Positions 7,854 to 15,833 of a stretch of DNA of 28,899 nucleotides are shown here, one piece after another (position 1 is the stretch's first letter; every line of letters starts with the position of its first letter). The notes under the pieces were generated by a model. It had not been told where the DNA came from and made no database searches. It saw nothing but the letters and a program-made list of their open reading frames with translations. This DNA is from Bacteroidota bacterium. Lineage in GTDB: Bacteria > Bacteroidota > Bacteroidia > Chitinophagales > Chitinophagaceae. The position numbers and the translations under genes are program-made. The stretch is taken from NCBI GenBank assembly GCA_023422565.1, contig JAFAGR010000087.1, positions 1 to 28,899 of the forward strand, in the 5' to 3' direction.

Positions 7854-9166
7854 AGCGATTAATAACCGGAACCATATTATTACTGTATATTTCATCTGCC
7901 TCATATGCACAGCGGATATTAACTGTAGAAGAAGCGGTTGCTGTGGCTTTGCAGAATAATTACGACATCAGGCTGCTGAGAAATGATTCAACCCTTTTTG
8001 AATTGAACAACAGTTATGCGTACGCTGCCTTTCTTCCACGATTGAACGCCACAACGGGTTTGTTGTATAACGTGAATAATTCCCGCCAGGAACTTGCAGA
8101 CGGCACAAAGCGAGAGCAGGATAATCTTCGTTCAAACAACCTTTCCGCATCGTTAAACCTTAACTGGACGGTGTTTGACGGATTTAAAATGTTTGCCACA
8201 AGAGATAAGCTCGCAGAGTTTGTAAAACTGGGGAAGTGGAATGTGAGAAACCAGCTTATCAATTCCATCGCCACTGTAATTAACACTTATTACAATATCG
8301 TAAGCCAAAAGCAACGCTTAAAGGCGATTGAAGACCAGATGGCATTGAATGAAGAAAGAATTACTCAGGCTGATAAAAAACTAACGGTTGGCCTGGGTGC
8401 AAAACCTGAGTTGCTGCAGGCACGCCTGGACCTGAATGCGCAAAAAGCGGAAAGGCTTAACCAGCTTACTTTAATGACGCAACTAAAAGAACAGTTGAAC
8501 CAGGAAATGGCAGTTGCGCCCGGAACGGATTATGAGGTAACAGATTCAATACCCATTGACCACTCGCTAACGGTGGATGAAGTTTACGCGGGTGCAGAAG
8601 CAAACAATCCGGCACTCATGGCCGCCAATACGCAAATTGAGATCGCGAAACTTTCCTTAAAAGAAAGAAGGGCTGAAAGATTTCCCGTATTGGGAATTAA
8701 CGCCGCTTATAATTTTTCAAGAAATATCAACAAGGCTGTTATCAACCCCTTCACCACCCTTTTCAATCAGAACCACGGTTTCAATTACGGACTAACGGCT
8801 ACCATTCCGATCTTCAACAACTTCACGGTAAGAAGGCAGATAAAAGAAGCTGAAATTGAAATTGATTACCGTCGATTGATCTACGACTATGAAAGATTAA
8901 AAGTGAACGCTTCCATTACCAGTGCATACCGCGCTTTTGAAATGCAAAAACAAACGCTTGCACTCGAAGAGGAAAATATCGCTTCGGCAAAAGAAAACGT
9001 AGCCATAGCTGCGGAACGTTACCGTTTGGGGCTCTCTACAATTCTTGAACTTCGCGAAACGCAACGGAGCCTTTCCGAAGCCTATACGCGATTGATAAAT
9101 GCACGGTACAATACCAAACTATCAGAAATTGAATTGTTGCGGCTGCGCGGCGATTTGGTGAGATAG
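7850..9166 (+). CDS. TolC-family outer-membrane efflux channel
   Basis: Outer-membrane/periplasmic tunnel of the tripartite pump encoded by the preceding two genes. The 438-residue product starts with a signal peptide (about residues 1-20, ending SSASYA-Q). It then shows the two-fold repeated helical architecture of TolC: the first repeat begins LTVEEAVAVALQNNYDIRLLRNDSTL, and the second is marked by LTVDEVYAGAEANNPALMAANTQIEIAKLSLKE. Long alpha-helical coiled segments with the family's AAERYRLGLSTILELRETQRSLSEA signature lie near the C-terminus. There is no lipobox, so it is probably not a lipoprotein like OprM. The ATG overlaps the pump's stop codon. purE follows after 28 nt, with no terminator between. 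Confidence 0.93.
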   Translation: MKRLITGTILLLYISSASYAQRILTVEEAVAVALQNNYDIRLLRNDSTLFELNNSYAYAAFLPRLNATTGLLYNVNNSRQELADGTKREQDNLRSNNLSASLNLNWTVFDGFKMFATRDKLAEFVKLGKWNVRNQLINSIATVINTYYNIVSQKQRLKAIEDQMALNEERITQADKKLTVGLGAKPELLQARLDLNAQKAERLNQLTLMTQLKEQLNQEMAVAPGTDYEVTDSIPIDHSLTVDEVYAGAEANNPALMAANTQIEIAKLSLKERRAERFPVLGINAAYNFSRNINKAVINPFTTLFNQNHGFNYGLTATIPIFNNFTVRRQIKEAEIEIDYRRLIYDYERLKVNASITSAYRAFEMQKQTLALEEENIASAKENVAIAAERYRLGLSTILELRETQRSLSEAYTRLINARYNTKLSEIELLRLRGDLVR

Positions 9167-9168
9167 AT

Positions 9169-9176
9169 TACTTTTA
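9169..9176 (+). promoter_or_regulatory. Possible -7 element for purE
   Basis: TACTTTTA in the 28-nt gap after the tolC-like gene resembles TAnnTTTG with the last base changed, 18 nt before the purE ATG. No well-spaced TTG is seen, so purE may also depend on readthrough from the efflux operon. Confidence 0.35.
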
Positions 9177-9194
9177 CGCGCAAATTCATTAGTT

Positions 9195-9674
9195 ATGGTT
9201 GCAGTTATCATGGGCAGCGAAAGTGACCTGGCGGTAATGCAGGGTGCGGCAGACATGCTGAAGGAATTCAGCATCCCCTTTACCATTAGCATCGTGTCTG
9301 CGCACCGTACCCCCGATCTTATGCGCGAGTTTGCAAATTCAGCCCGTGAAAAAGGTATACGCGTGATCATTGCCGGCGCCGGCGGTGCAGCGCATCTTCC
9401 GGGCATGGTGGCGGCCTACACTTCCCTCCCCGTAATCGGAGTTCCGGTAAAATCCTCCAATTCAATTGACGGGTGGGATTCTGTGCTGTCTATCCTTCAA
9501 ATGCCGACGGGCGTGCCCGTGGCCACCGTAGCCCTCAACGGTGCAAAGAATGCGGGAATACTTGCCGCACAGATCATCGGCTCCTCAGATGCAGAGGTTG
9601 CCTCACTCCTGGATAAATATAAAATGCGTCTACAAAGCGACGTTACGAGGATGAATGCCGGCATCAATAAATGA
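9195..9674 (+). CDS. purE: N5-carboxyaminoimidazole ribonucleotide mutase (class I PurE)
   Basis: Moves the carboxylate of N5-CAIR (made by PurK) to give CAIR in purine synthesis. It works as a small cytoplasmic octamer. The 159-residue length is normal. Motifs are MGSESD (6-11), SAHRTP with the catalytic His37, GAGGAAHLPGMVAA and the substrate-loop VPVKSSNSIDGWDSVLSI. The last of these, together with the presence of purK in the window, supports a class I mutase over a class II AIR carboxylase. It lies 28 nt after the efflux channel gene and is the last gene before a 136-nt gap that holds a promoter and a palindrome for the next operon. Confidence 0.96.
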   Translation: MVAVIMGSESDLAVMQGAADMLKEFSIPFTISIVSAHRTPDLMREFANSAREKGIRVIIAGAGGAAHLPGMVAAYTSLPVIGVPVKSSNSIDGWDSVLSILQMPTGVPVATVALNGAKNAGILAAQIIGSSDAEVASLLDKYKMRLQSDVTRMNAGINK

Positions 9675-9739
9675 TCCGGGCCTTCCGTTTAACAAAAGAT
9701 CCTTTAACAAAAAACAGCGCGGTCACGGTTTTTGTCCGC

Positions 9740-9757
9740 TTATCATTTAAATGATAA
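9740..9757. promoter_or_regulatory. 18-bp perfect palindrome upstream of the M16 peptidase operon
   Basis: TTATCATTTAAATGATAA is a perfect inverted repeat, centred between 9748 and 9749, about 28 bp before the -7 element. It therefore sits at or just upstream of the -33 region, as expected for a dimeric regulator site. It is AT-rich with no T-run, so it is not a good terminator for purE. No regulator gene is nearby to assign. Confidence 0.5.
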
Positions 9758-9784
9758 AATGCTTTCCCTTGGGCATTTTGTAGC

Positions 9785-9792
9785 TATTTTTG
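9785..9792 (+). promoter_or_regulatory. -7 promoter element for the M16 peptidase pair
   Basis: TATTTTTG is a perfect TAnnTTTG, 18 nt before the ATG at 9811. The longest open frame starts at a TTG (9790) inside this element, which argues for the ATG as the true start. No perfect -33 box was found; CTTT near 9762 is the closest. Confidence 0.6.
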
Positions 9793-9810
9793 CTGCAAAT
9801 ATTTTTAGAT

Positions 9811-11121
9811 ATGATCAGAATTAAACTATTCTTTCTTTTTATGTGCCTGGCTTCCGTGTCTGTGGCGCAGAAAGTTACTTTTCAGGAGTATGATCTTAAG
9901 AATGGGCTGCACGTAGTGCTTCACCAGGATAAGACTGCACCCGTGGTTGCGGTTTCGGTGATGTACCACGTAGGCAGCAAGGATGAAACCCCTGAACGCA
10001 CAGGATTTGCACACTTTTTTGAACACCTTTTGTTTGAAGGTTCCAAAAACATTAAGCGTGGTGAATTTATGAAGCTGGTTACCAGCAATGGCGGCCAGAA
10101 CAATGCAAACACCACTCAGGACAGAACTTTTTACTACGAAGTGTTTCCCAGCAATAACCTGGAAACGGGCCTTTGGCTGGAGAGCGAGCGCCTGATGCAC
10201 CCTGTTATCAACCAGATCGGGGTGGAAACGCAGAATGAGGTGGTAAAGGAAGAAAAGCGTATGCGGGTTGACAATCAGCCCTATGGCAATTTCATCGCCG
10301 AAATAATGAAGCGCCTGTTTACCAAGCATCCATACAACTGGGTTCCTATCGGAAGCCTTGAGCACCTTGATGCCGCAACGCTCGATGAGTTCATTGCCTT
10401 CAACAAAAAATATTATGTACCTAATAATGCCGTTCTCGTAATTGCGGGAGATATTGAGTTTGACAAAACCAAAGACCTGGTAGAAAAATACTTTGGCGAA
10501 ATACCTGCAGGAGCACCCGTTCCTAAGGTTAGCATCAAGGAAGACCCTATTACCAGGGAAGTTGTAGATACAGCTTATGATGCAAACATCCAGATTCCGG
10601 CGATCATGACGGCATACAGAACTCCGGGCATGACCAGTAAAGAATCGCTTGCGCTTCAACTTGCATCTGATGTACTAAGCCAGGGAGCCAGCAGCCGCAT
10701 GTACAAAAAGATGGTGGATGATAAAAAGAATTCCCTGCAGGTGGGTTCATTCAATTATGCACTTGAAGATTACGGAACCTATATCACTTTTGCATTACCC
10801 TCCGGAGATGTAAGACTTGATACACTTTTGAAAGATATGGACGAAGAGATCGTTAAACTGCAAAAAGAACTGATCTCAGAAACTGAGTTCACTAAAATCA
10901 GAAACCAGTACGAAAATAATTTCGTAGGCGTAAACGCGAAGATGCTTGGCGTTGCTGAAAACCTCGCGAACGGGTATACATTTCATAAAAATACCAATCA
11001 TGTAAATACCATGCTTGATGAAATGCGCACTATAACACGCCAGGACATACAGGATGTGGTTAAGAAATATCTTAATCCCAACCAACGCGTTGTTCTTTAT
11101 TACCTGCCTAAGAAATCTTAA
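9811..11121 (+). CDS. M16 family zinc metallopeptidase, catalytic subunit
   Basis: Zinc protease of the pitrilysin/processing-peptidase family, probably periplasmic. The start is placed at the ATG at 9811, because the upstream TTG lies in the promoter and this start gives a clean signal peptide (MIRIKLFFLFMCLASVSVAQ). The product is 436 residues with two M16 halves. The inverted zinc motif HFFEH is at residues 68-72 (GFAHFFEHLLFEGS), and the third ligand is one of the Glu residues in NEVVKEEKRM (about 147-148). The C-terminal half is the usual inactive repeat. The following gene encodes an M16-like protein lacking HxxEH, 21 nt downstream, so the pair probably forms an active/inactive heterodimer. 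The substrate is unknown. Confidence 0.92.
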   Translation: MIRIKLFFLFMCLASVSVAQKVTFQEYDLKNGLHVVLHQDKTAPVVAVSVMYHVGSKDETPERTGFAHFFEHLLFEGSKNIKRGEFMKLVTSNGGQNNANTTQDRTFYYEVFPSNNLETGLWLESERLMHPVINQIGVETQNEVVKEEKRMRVDNQPYGNFIAEIMKRLFTKHPYNWVPIGSLEHLDAATLDEFIAFNKKYYVPNNAVLVIAGDIEFDKTKDLVEKYFGEIPAGAPVPKVSIKEDPITREVVDTAYDANIQIPAIMTAYRTPGMTSKESLALQLASDVLSQGASSRMYKKMVDDKKNSLQVGSFNYALEDYGTYITFALPSGDVRLDTLLKDMDEEIVKLQKELISETEFTKIRNQYENNFVGVNAKMLGVAENLANGYTFHKNTNHVNTMLDEMRTITRQDIQDVVKKYLNPNQRVVLYYLPKKS

Positions 11122-11142
11122 TCACTGCCAAAAAACATTACG

Positions 11143-13230
11143 ATGAAGAAAATACTTTCAATAATAGTTGCCGCAGCATTCACACTGAGTGCCACCGCAC
11201 AAATAGACCGCTCTAAACCACCAAAGCCGGGGCCCGCACCGGAGATACAAATTAAAGATCCCGTGATCTTCACCTTGCCGAACGGGCTTACCGTACTGGT
11301 GGTGGAAAATCATAAACTTCCAAAAGTAAGCGCCACGCTTAGCATTGATGCAGGGCCTATTAAAGAAGGCGACAAGGCCGGCGTCACCAGCATGATGGGG
11401 CAAATGCTTTCAGAAGGCACCAAATCAATGGACAAAGCCACTTTCGACCGTGAGGTTGACCTTATAGGTGCGGATGTGTTTCTTTTTGCCGGAGGCGGAT
11501 CTACGTCTGCCCTTACCCGTTATTTCAACAAGGCATTTATGCTGATGGCGGATGCAATAAAGAATCCTTCTTTTCCGGAAGAATCATTTGAGAAACTTAA
11601 GAAGCAGGCTATCACCGGGCTTAAGGCAAGCGAAAAAAGTGCGTCAACCATTGCAAGCCGCGTGGGCTCTGCACTCAGCTATGGTAAAAATACCGCGATG
11701 GGCGAATTTGAAACAGAAGAATCCATCAATAACATTAAGCTGGATGACATTAAAACAGCTTATAAAAACTACATTACTCCTTCAAGAGCCTACCTGACTT
11801 TTGTGGGCGATATCACTCCGGGAGCTGCGAAACAACTCGCTACGCAAGCCTTTGGCAGTTGGACGGGCAAGAAACTTACTCTGCCAAACATCCCGCAGGT
11901 TGAAAACGTAGCCAAAACGGAGATCAATTTTGTGGATGTACCTACAGCAGTTCAGGGTGTGATTAGTGTAGGAAACCTGGTTAATAATCCGATGAGCAAT
12001 CCGGACTATCATGCCTTGCTGATCGCAAACCAAATTCTTGGCGGTGGCTCAGAAAGTAAACTGTTCATGAATCTTCGTGAGAAGCATGGCTTTACCTATG
12101 GAAGCTATTCATCAATAGGCAACGGAAGGTTCCAAAGCCAGTTTACCTCCACAGCACAGGTTAGAAGCGAAAAAGCGGATAGTGCAATTGTGGAAATGCT
12201 GAGGGAGATAGACAATATGCGAAAAGGAAATATCACTGACGAAGAGCTGGCCATTGCTAAAGCGAAATACAACGGATCATTTGCTCTCGGTATGGAAGAC
12301 CCCGCAAAAGCAGCTACTTATGCAAGCAATATTTTGATAAACAACCTCCCTAAAGATTTTTACCGCACCTTCCTTCAAAAAATAAACAGTGTTACCGCAA
12401 AGGATGTGCAGCGCGTTTCAAACAAATACTTTAACAGCGACAGAAGCCGTATTGTACTTGTAGGCAATGGCGAAAAGATACTTCCAAACCTGGTTCGCCT
12501 GGGGTATCCTGTGAAGCATTTTGATAAATATGCAAACCCGGTTACCGAAAGTAAAGACGATGTGGCGGTAGACGAAACGGCAAAAACTACGGAAGCGGTT
12601 TCCGCATCTTCTTTGATAGATAAATATCTTACTGCGATCGGTGGAAAGGAAGAAGTGAAGAAGATCAACTCCATGAAAATCTCTTTCACCATGGATATGA
12701 TGGGCCAGCAACTGCAGGGCTACGATATCAGAATGGCGCCAAACAAACATGCTACCGTTATTAAAATGGGAGACATGAAAGTGATGGAAATGGTATTTGA
12801 CGGAACCAAAGGCTACCAGGCTCAAATGGGGCAGAAGAAAGACTTTGAGGAAAAAGCCATCAAAGAAGCGCTTGATGATAAAGCGGTAGTTGCACAGCTT
12901 AACTACATCTCTAACGATTATGGAACCACCTACCTCGGAACAGGAAAGGCAGGCGGTGAAGCAGCTTACAAAATAAAGGTGACGAAGCCAAGCGGCAAAG
13001 TGGTTGTAGAGTATTATTCAATTAAAACCGGCCTGTTGTTAAGGGAGGAAACTACTCTTACAGAAGGAAAAGAAGAATTCACTCAAACCACTGAGTACGG
13101 TAACTACAAGAAAGTAGGTCCGTATATGTTGCCGTTTAAGATCACTCAGTCTATAGCCGAACAGGAAATGGAAATGATAGTAACAGACATCAAGATAAAT
13201 GAAGGCGTGTCAGACGCTGATTTTAAGTAA
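11143..13230 (+). CDS. Non-catalytic M16-like protein fused to a C-terminal LolA-like domain
   Basis: Likely secreted partner of the preceding zinc peptidase. The 695-residue product has a signal peptide (about 1-20, ending SATAQ) and a Pro-rich linker. An M16 region runs from about residue 40 to 460: FTLPNGLTVLVVENHKLP, and later GGGSESKLFMNLREKHGFTYG. Where the zinc motif should be, it reads GVTSMMGQML (80-89), with no HxxEH, so it should not bind catalytic zinc. After an acidic/Thr-rich linker (about 465-488), residues about 489-695 (SLIDKYLTAIGGKEEVKKINSMKI...) resemble the beta-rich fold of LolA/outer-membrane lipoprotein-sorting proteins, including the YYSIKTGLLLREET strand. This extra domain makes it much longer than the roughly 430-residue M16 norm. 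A strong terminator follows. Confidence 0.88.
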   Translation: MKKILSIIVAAAFTLSATAQIDRSKPPKPGPAPEIQIKDPVIFTLPNGLTVLVVENHKLPKVSATLSIDAGPIKEGDKAGVTSMMGQMLSEGTKSMDKATFDREVDLIGADVFLFAGGGSTSALTRYFNKAFMLMADAIKNPSFPEESFEKLKKQAITGLKASEKSASTIASRVGSALSYGKNTAMGEFETEESINNIKLDDIKTAYKNYITPSRAYLTFVGDITPGAAKQLATQAFGSWTGKKLTLPNIPQVENVAKTEINFVDVPTAVQGVISVGNLVNNPMSNPDYHALLIANQILGGGSESKLFMNLREKHGFTYGSYSSIGNGRFQSQFTSTAQVRSEKADSAIVEMLREIDNMRKGNITDEELAIAKAKYNGSFALGMEDPAKAATYASNILINNLPKDFYRTFLQKINSVTAKDVQRVSNKYFNSDRSRIVLVGNGEKILPNLVRLGYPVKHFDKYANPVTESKDDVAVDETAKTTEAVSASSLIDKYLTAIGGKEEVKKINSMKISFTMDMMGQQLQGYDIRMAPNKHATVIKMGDMKVMEMVFDGTKGYQAQMGQKKDFEEKAIKEALDDKAVVAQLNYISNDYGTTYLGTGKAGGEAAYKIKVTKPSGKVVVEYYSIKTGLLLREETTLTEGKEEFTQTTEYGNYKKVGPYMLPFKITQSIAEQEMEMIVTDIKINEGVSDADFK

Positions 13231-13251
13231 GATCTTTGTAGATAAAATGCT

Positions 13252-13286
13252 GAAGGCCATCTCTTATAGATGGCCTTCTTTATTTT
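13252..13286 (+). terminator. Rho-independent-type terminator after the M16 operon
   Basis: A perfect 11-bp stem (GAAGGCCATCT at 13252-13262 with its complement at 13268-13278) with a 5-nt loop is followed by TTTATTTT. It lies 21 nt after the stop codon. Confidence 0.85.
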
Positions 13287-13321
13287 CGGATAAGCGATAC
13301 CGTTATTCATACTTCTTCACA

Positions 13322-13329
13322 TATATTTG
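13322..13329 (+). promoter_or_regulatory. -7 promoter element for the YD-like lipoprotein gene
   Basis: TATATTTG is a perfect TAnnTTTG, 20 nt before the ATG at 13350. A run of nine A residues lies in the short leader. No clear -33 TTG at the right distance. Confidence 0.55.
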
Positions 13330-13349
13330 TTTACATAAAAAAAAACAAT

Positions 13350-14117
13350 ATGAAGAAAAAATTCAGCTTTCTCCCCCTGCTGGCCTTATGCAGCATTGCT
13401 TTTGTTTCTTGCAGTGATGACGAAAGCACCAATCCTAATCCCCAGATCGACACCCGCGTTCGCACCTATGTGGAAGATTCCCGCGCCATGCCATTTGGCA
13501 GCCTTGACACAATGGACGTTACCTATGATGCGAGCAACCGTGCCACGCTGATTTCAAAAAGAAACGGAAGCTTTTCAATGAGCTATGCTTATAACGGAAC
13601 CTCAGAGTATACCATGACGATGACGGAAAGCGGCGCTGTATCACTTTGGCAGAAACTCATGGCCAATGGAATGGGTCTCGTAGACAGCACCATCCAGTCT
13701 GATATGCCAGGCGACAGCATCACTGAAAAATACTACTATAACGCCGGCAGCCAGTTGATCGAAATGCGGGCTTATGATTACACTGGTGGAACTTCCTCAC
13801 TTTCTGACATTACCCGTTATGAATATGATGGCAATGGCAACAAAACGAGGGAAGTTGAGCTAACCGCAGCGGGAGATACCAATTATGTAATGACCACCAC
13901 TTATGGCAGCGCCGTTCCAAATTGGTACAAATCGGGTATTCAATTTATGCCCGTAGTTCAGAAAAACCTGCCAGTATCTACTTCGTACTATGACCCTTCA
14001 ACGGGAGATACGGAAACAACTACCATTACTTATGAAATGGACGCGAGCAACAGGATCACTAAAGAAACGTACGTTACCAGCTTTGGCACTTACACCAAAA
14101 GCTACATCTATTTTTAG
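13350..14117 (+). CDS. Secreted lipoprotein with YD-like repeat segments, function unknown
   Basis: I do not recognise a characterised function. The 255-residue product has a lipoprotein signal ending AFVSC (Cys21), followed by SDDES, an acidic stretch typical of surface-exposed Bacteroidota lipoproteins. The mature part is mostly predicted beta strand with repeated Asp/Asn-Gly-Asn patterns that recall YD/Rhs-type repeats: VTYDASNRATLISKRNGSFS, RYEYDGNGNKTREVEL, ITYEMDASNRITKETYV. It lacks the length and polymorphic-toxin tail of true Rhs proteins. The gene stands alone between two terminators with its own promoter element, so it forms a monocistronic unit. The C-terminus ends in an aromatic YIYF. 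A role on the outer membrane surface is an inference. Confidence 0.75.
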   Translation: MKKKFSFLPLLALCSIAFVSCSDDESTNPNPQIDTRVRTYVEDSRAMPFGSLDTMDVTYDASNRATLISKRNGSFSMSYAYNGTSEYTMTMTESGAVSLWQKLMANGMGLVDSTIQSDMPGDSITEKYYYNAGSQLIEMRAYDYTGGTSSLSDITRYEYDGNGNKTREVELTAAGDTNYVMTTTYGSAVPNWYKSGIQFMPVVQKNLPVSTSYYDPSTGDTETTTITYEMDASNRITKETYVTSFGTYTKSYIYF

Positions 14118-14138
14118 TTAAGAAACGATTCGCTGATC

Positions 14139-14167
14139 AAAGGCTGCCTGAACCGGGCAGCCTTTTT
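14139..14167. terminator. Terminator hairpin between convergent genes
   Basis: A 10-bp perfect stem (AAAGGCTGCC at 14139-14148 with its complement at 14156-14165) and a 7-nt loop are followed by TT on the plus strand, within a run of five T residues. It ends the lipoprotein transcript. On the minus strand the hairpin begins directly after the bshC stop codon, so it may serve both genes, although the minus-strand T-tail is weak. Confidence 0.75.
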
Positions 14168-15764
14168 ATTTCTCGCAAATAATTGTAAAATCCTGCTCGA
14201 GGCCGCGCGAATATTGTAAAAGGACATTAAAAAAATCACTGCCCCACCTTGAATAAAAAGGAATTATATTTTCAACCCGCTCCTGCAGAGAACCGCGCGG
14301 GAAAAGAGAATCATAAAGGTTCGTCACCTGGTTCACAAGAATCACATCCTTCTTCTTTGCAGCACGCATCATCTTCTTTTCTATACCGGAAATCTTTTTC
14401 ATCAAGGTATGGTGAACCGCATCTGCATGCTTAGCGAGCGTTTGGTCAGCATTGCCTGCAACAGAAGAAATCGTTTTAAAAATTTCCGAAAGTCTTATTC
14501 TTTCATCCGTCAAGTCAACTTGCGTTGATGAATGGGCAGAAACAGTTTTGTTGATCAGATCATTTTTCTTCATAAAAAGATCTTCAACCTCCAGATCCCA
14601 TTTTCCGGCGATTTGCACAAACCGTTTCGGAACTATCATGAATGAGTTTCTTAAAACCAGCACCGGCATGGGAATTTCAACTGCATTAAACACTTCCTTT
14701 AATTCCAACCAATAAGCGAGTTCTCCCCCGCCTCCTATGAAAGCCACGTTTGGCAATATCCACTCCTGGTAAACCGGGCGAAGAATAACATTCGGGCTAA
14801 AACGCTCCGGGTGCTTTTCAAGTTCCTCCAACATCTCTGTTTTAGAAAAAGAAAGAGTAGAATTGTTCACAATAAAACCGGATTCGTGTTTTTCAATTCT
14901 CTCCCGCAACTGCTCCTCCAAATAAAAAAGGTTGATGCTGCGGCCCGCGGCCTGAACCTTATATTTTTCGGGAAATTTTTCCAATGTTGAACGAACAGCC
15001 TTTCCGGAAAACTCTTCCTCCAGTTCTTTACGTAATACAGGCACAAACGAGTCCTTCAACATTTTGCTATCCGGTAACAACACGATCAAACCAAAACGCC
15101 CGAACATTTCATTGATCAGGCGGAATGTAGAATCTTCAACCGTTTCGTTCAACCTGTATGCGTTCCGCAACATACCTACCACCTCTTCTCCGTAAGGTTG
15201 AACAGATATCTGCAGAGATATCTCATCGATCAAACTGATCAGGGCTTTATCCACCTTCATTCTCCCCACAGCACCTTTTTGGTCCGTGTTCCAATGGTAA
15301 GCTTTGCCATCAATTTCTATTGAACCAAGTTCTTCGAGGTCCGCATCCTCGCTTCCCATATAAAACACGGGTACAAAATTTTTTCCATCAATACTTTTTG
15401 AAAGCTCATCTGCTAACCTGACTGCGTGCAAAATTTTGTATACGAAATACAAATGGCCGGTGAAAATATTTGGCTGGTGCGCAGTACAGACAGTGAAAGT
15501 ATTTTCTTGCGAAAGGAGACTTAGATTTTTCTGAACCTCCGAATGCATTTCAACTTTCTGGTATTGTGCAGAAAGAACTTTTGAAAGAAGTTCGCGGTCA
15601 AATTTAAATCCGGCTCTCTTTTCAATTGCCGCTTTCACGCCGCTGATGCTTACTTCATGGTCATAGAAACCCCGCAGGTCCCCGGCTGCACCCACATAAT
15701 CTTTTATGACAGGCGCGAAAAAGCCCGTGTCTTCAATCGAAATATGTTTCGCGGAAAAAGCCAT
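14166..15764 (-). CDS. bshC: Bacillithiol biosynthesis cysteine-adding enzyme
   Basis: Adds cysteine to glucosaminyl-malate in the last step of bacillithiol synthesis, the low-molecular-weight thiol used by many Firmicutes and Bacteroidota instead of glutathione. The 532 residues match the family. The nucleotide-binding-like core starts near residue 80 with FTVCTAHQPNIFTGHLYFVYKILHAVRLADEL and continues with PVFYMGSEDADLEELG (the BshC signature following the TAHQP segment). A C-terminal coiled coil lies about residues 420-490 (IRLSEIFKTISSVAG...MKKISGIEKKMMRAAKKKD). The bshA and bshB partners are not in the window. It lies about 69 nt downstream of rimO on the same strand and may be co-transcribed with it. 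Confidence 0.95.
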   Translation of the reverse strand: MAFSAKHISIEDTGFFAPVIKDYVGAAGDLRGFYDHEVSISGVKAAIEKRAGFKFDRELLSKVLSAQYQKVEMHSEVQKNLSLLSQENTFTVCTAHQPNIFTGHLYFVYKILHAVRLADELSKSIDGKNFVPVFYMGSEDADLEELGSIEIDGKAYHWNTDQKGAVGRMKVDKALISLIDEISLQISVQPYGEEVVGMLRNAYRLNETVEDSTFRLINEMFGRFGLIVLLPDSKMLKDSFVPVLRKELEEEFSGKAVRSTLEKFPEKYKVQAAGRSINLFYLEEQLRERIEKHESGFIVNNSTLSFSKTEMLEELEKHPERFSPNVILRPVYQEWILPNVAFIGGGGELAYWLELKEVFNAVEIPMPVLVLRNSFMIVPKRFVQIAGKWDLEVEDLFMKKNDLINKTVSAHSSTQVDLTDERIRLSEIFKTISSVAGNADQTLAKHADAVHHTLMKKISGIEKKMMRAAKKKDVILVNQVTNLYDSLFPRGSLQERVENIIPFYSRWGSDFFNVLLQYSRGLEQDFTIICEK

Positions 15765-15833
15765 AGCTAATAGACAAACAAATTATTCCTGCACCGTCAA
15801 CTTTCCAAATTCATTTTACAGGTAATGTAGAAT

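Noticed and set aside
9826..10659. 277-codon minus-strand open frame opposite the catalytic M16 gene
   Set aside because: It lies wholly opposite a gene with clear catalytic motifs, is Cys/His/Phe-rich like antisense translation, and has no promoter or domain signal.
13350..14117. Rhs/polymorphic toxin
   Set aside because: Too short, no RHS core motif, no toxin tail and no immunity gene; the YD resemblance is limited to a few segments.
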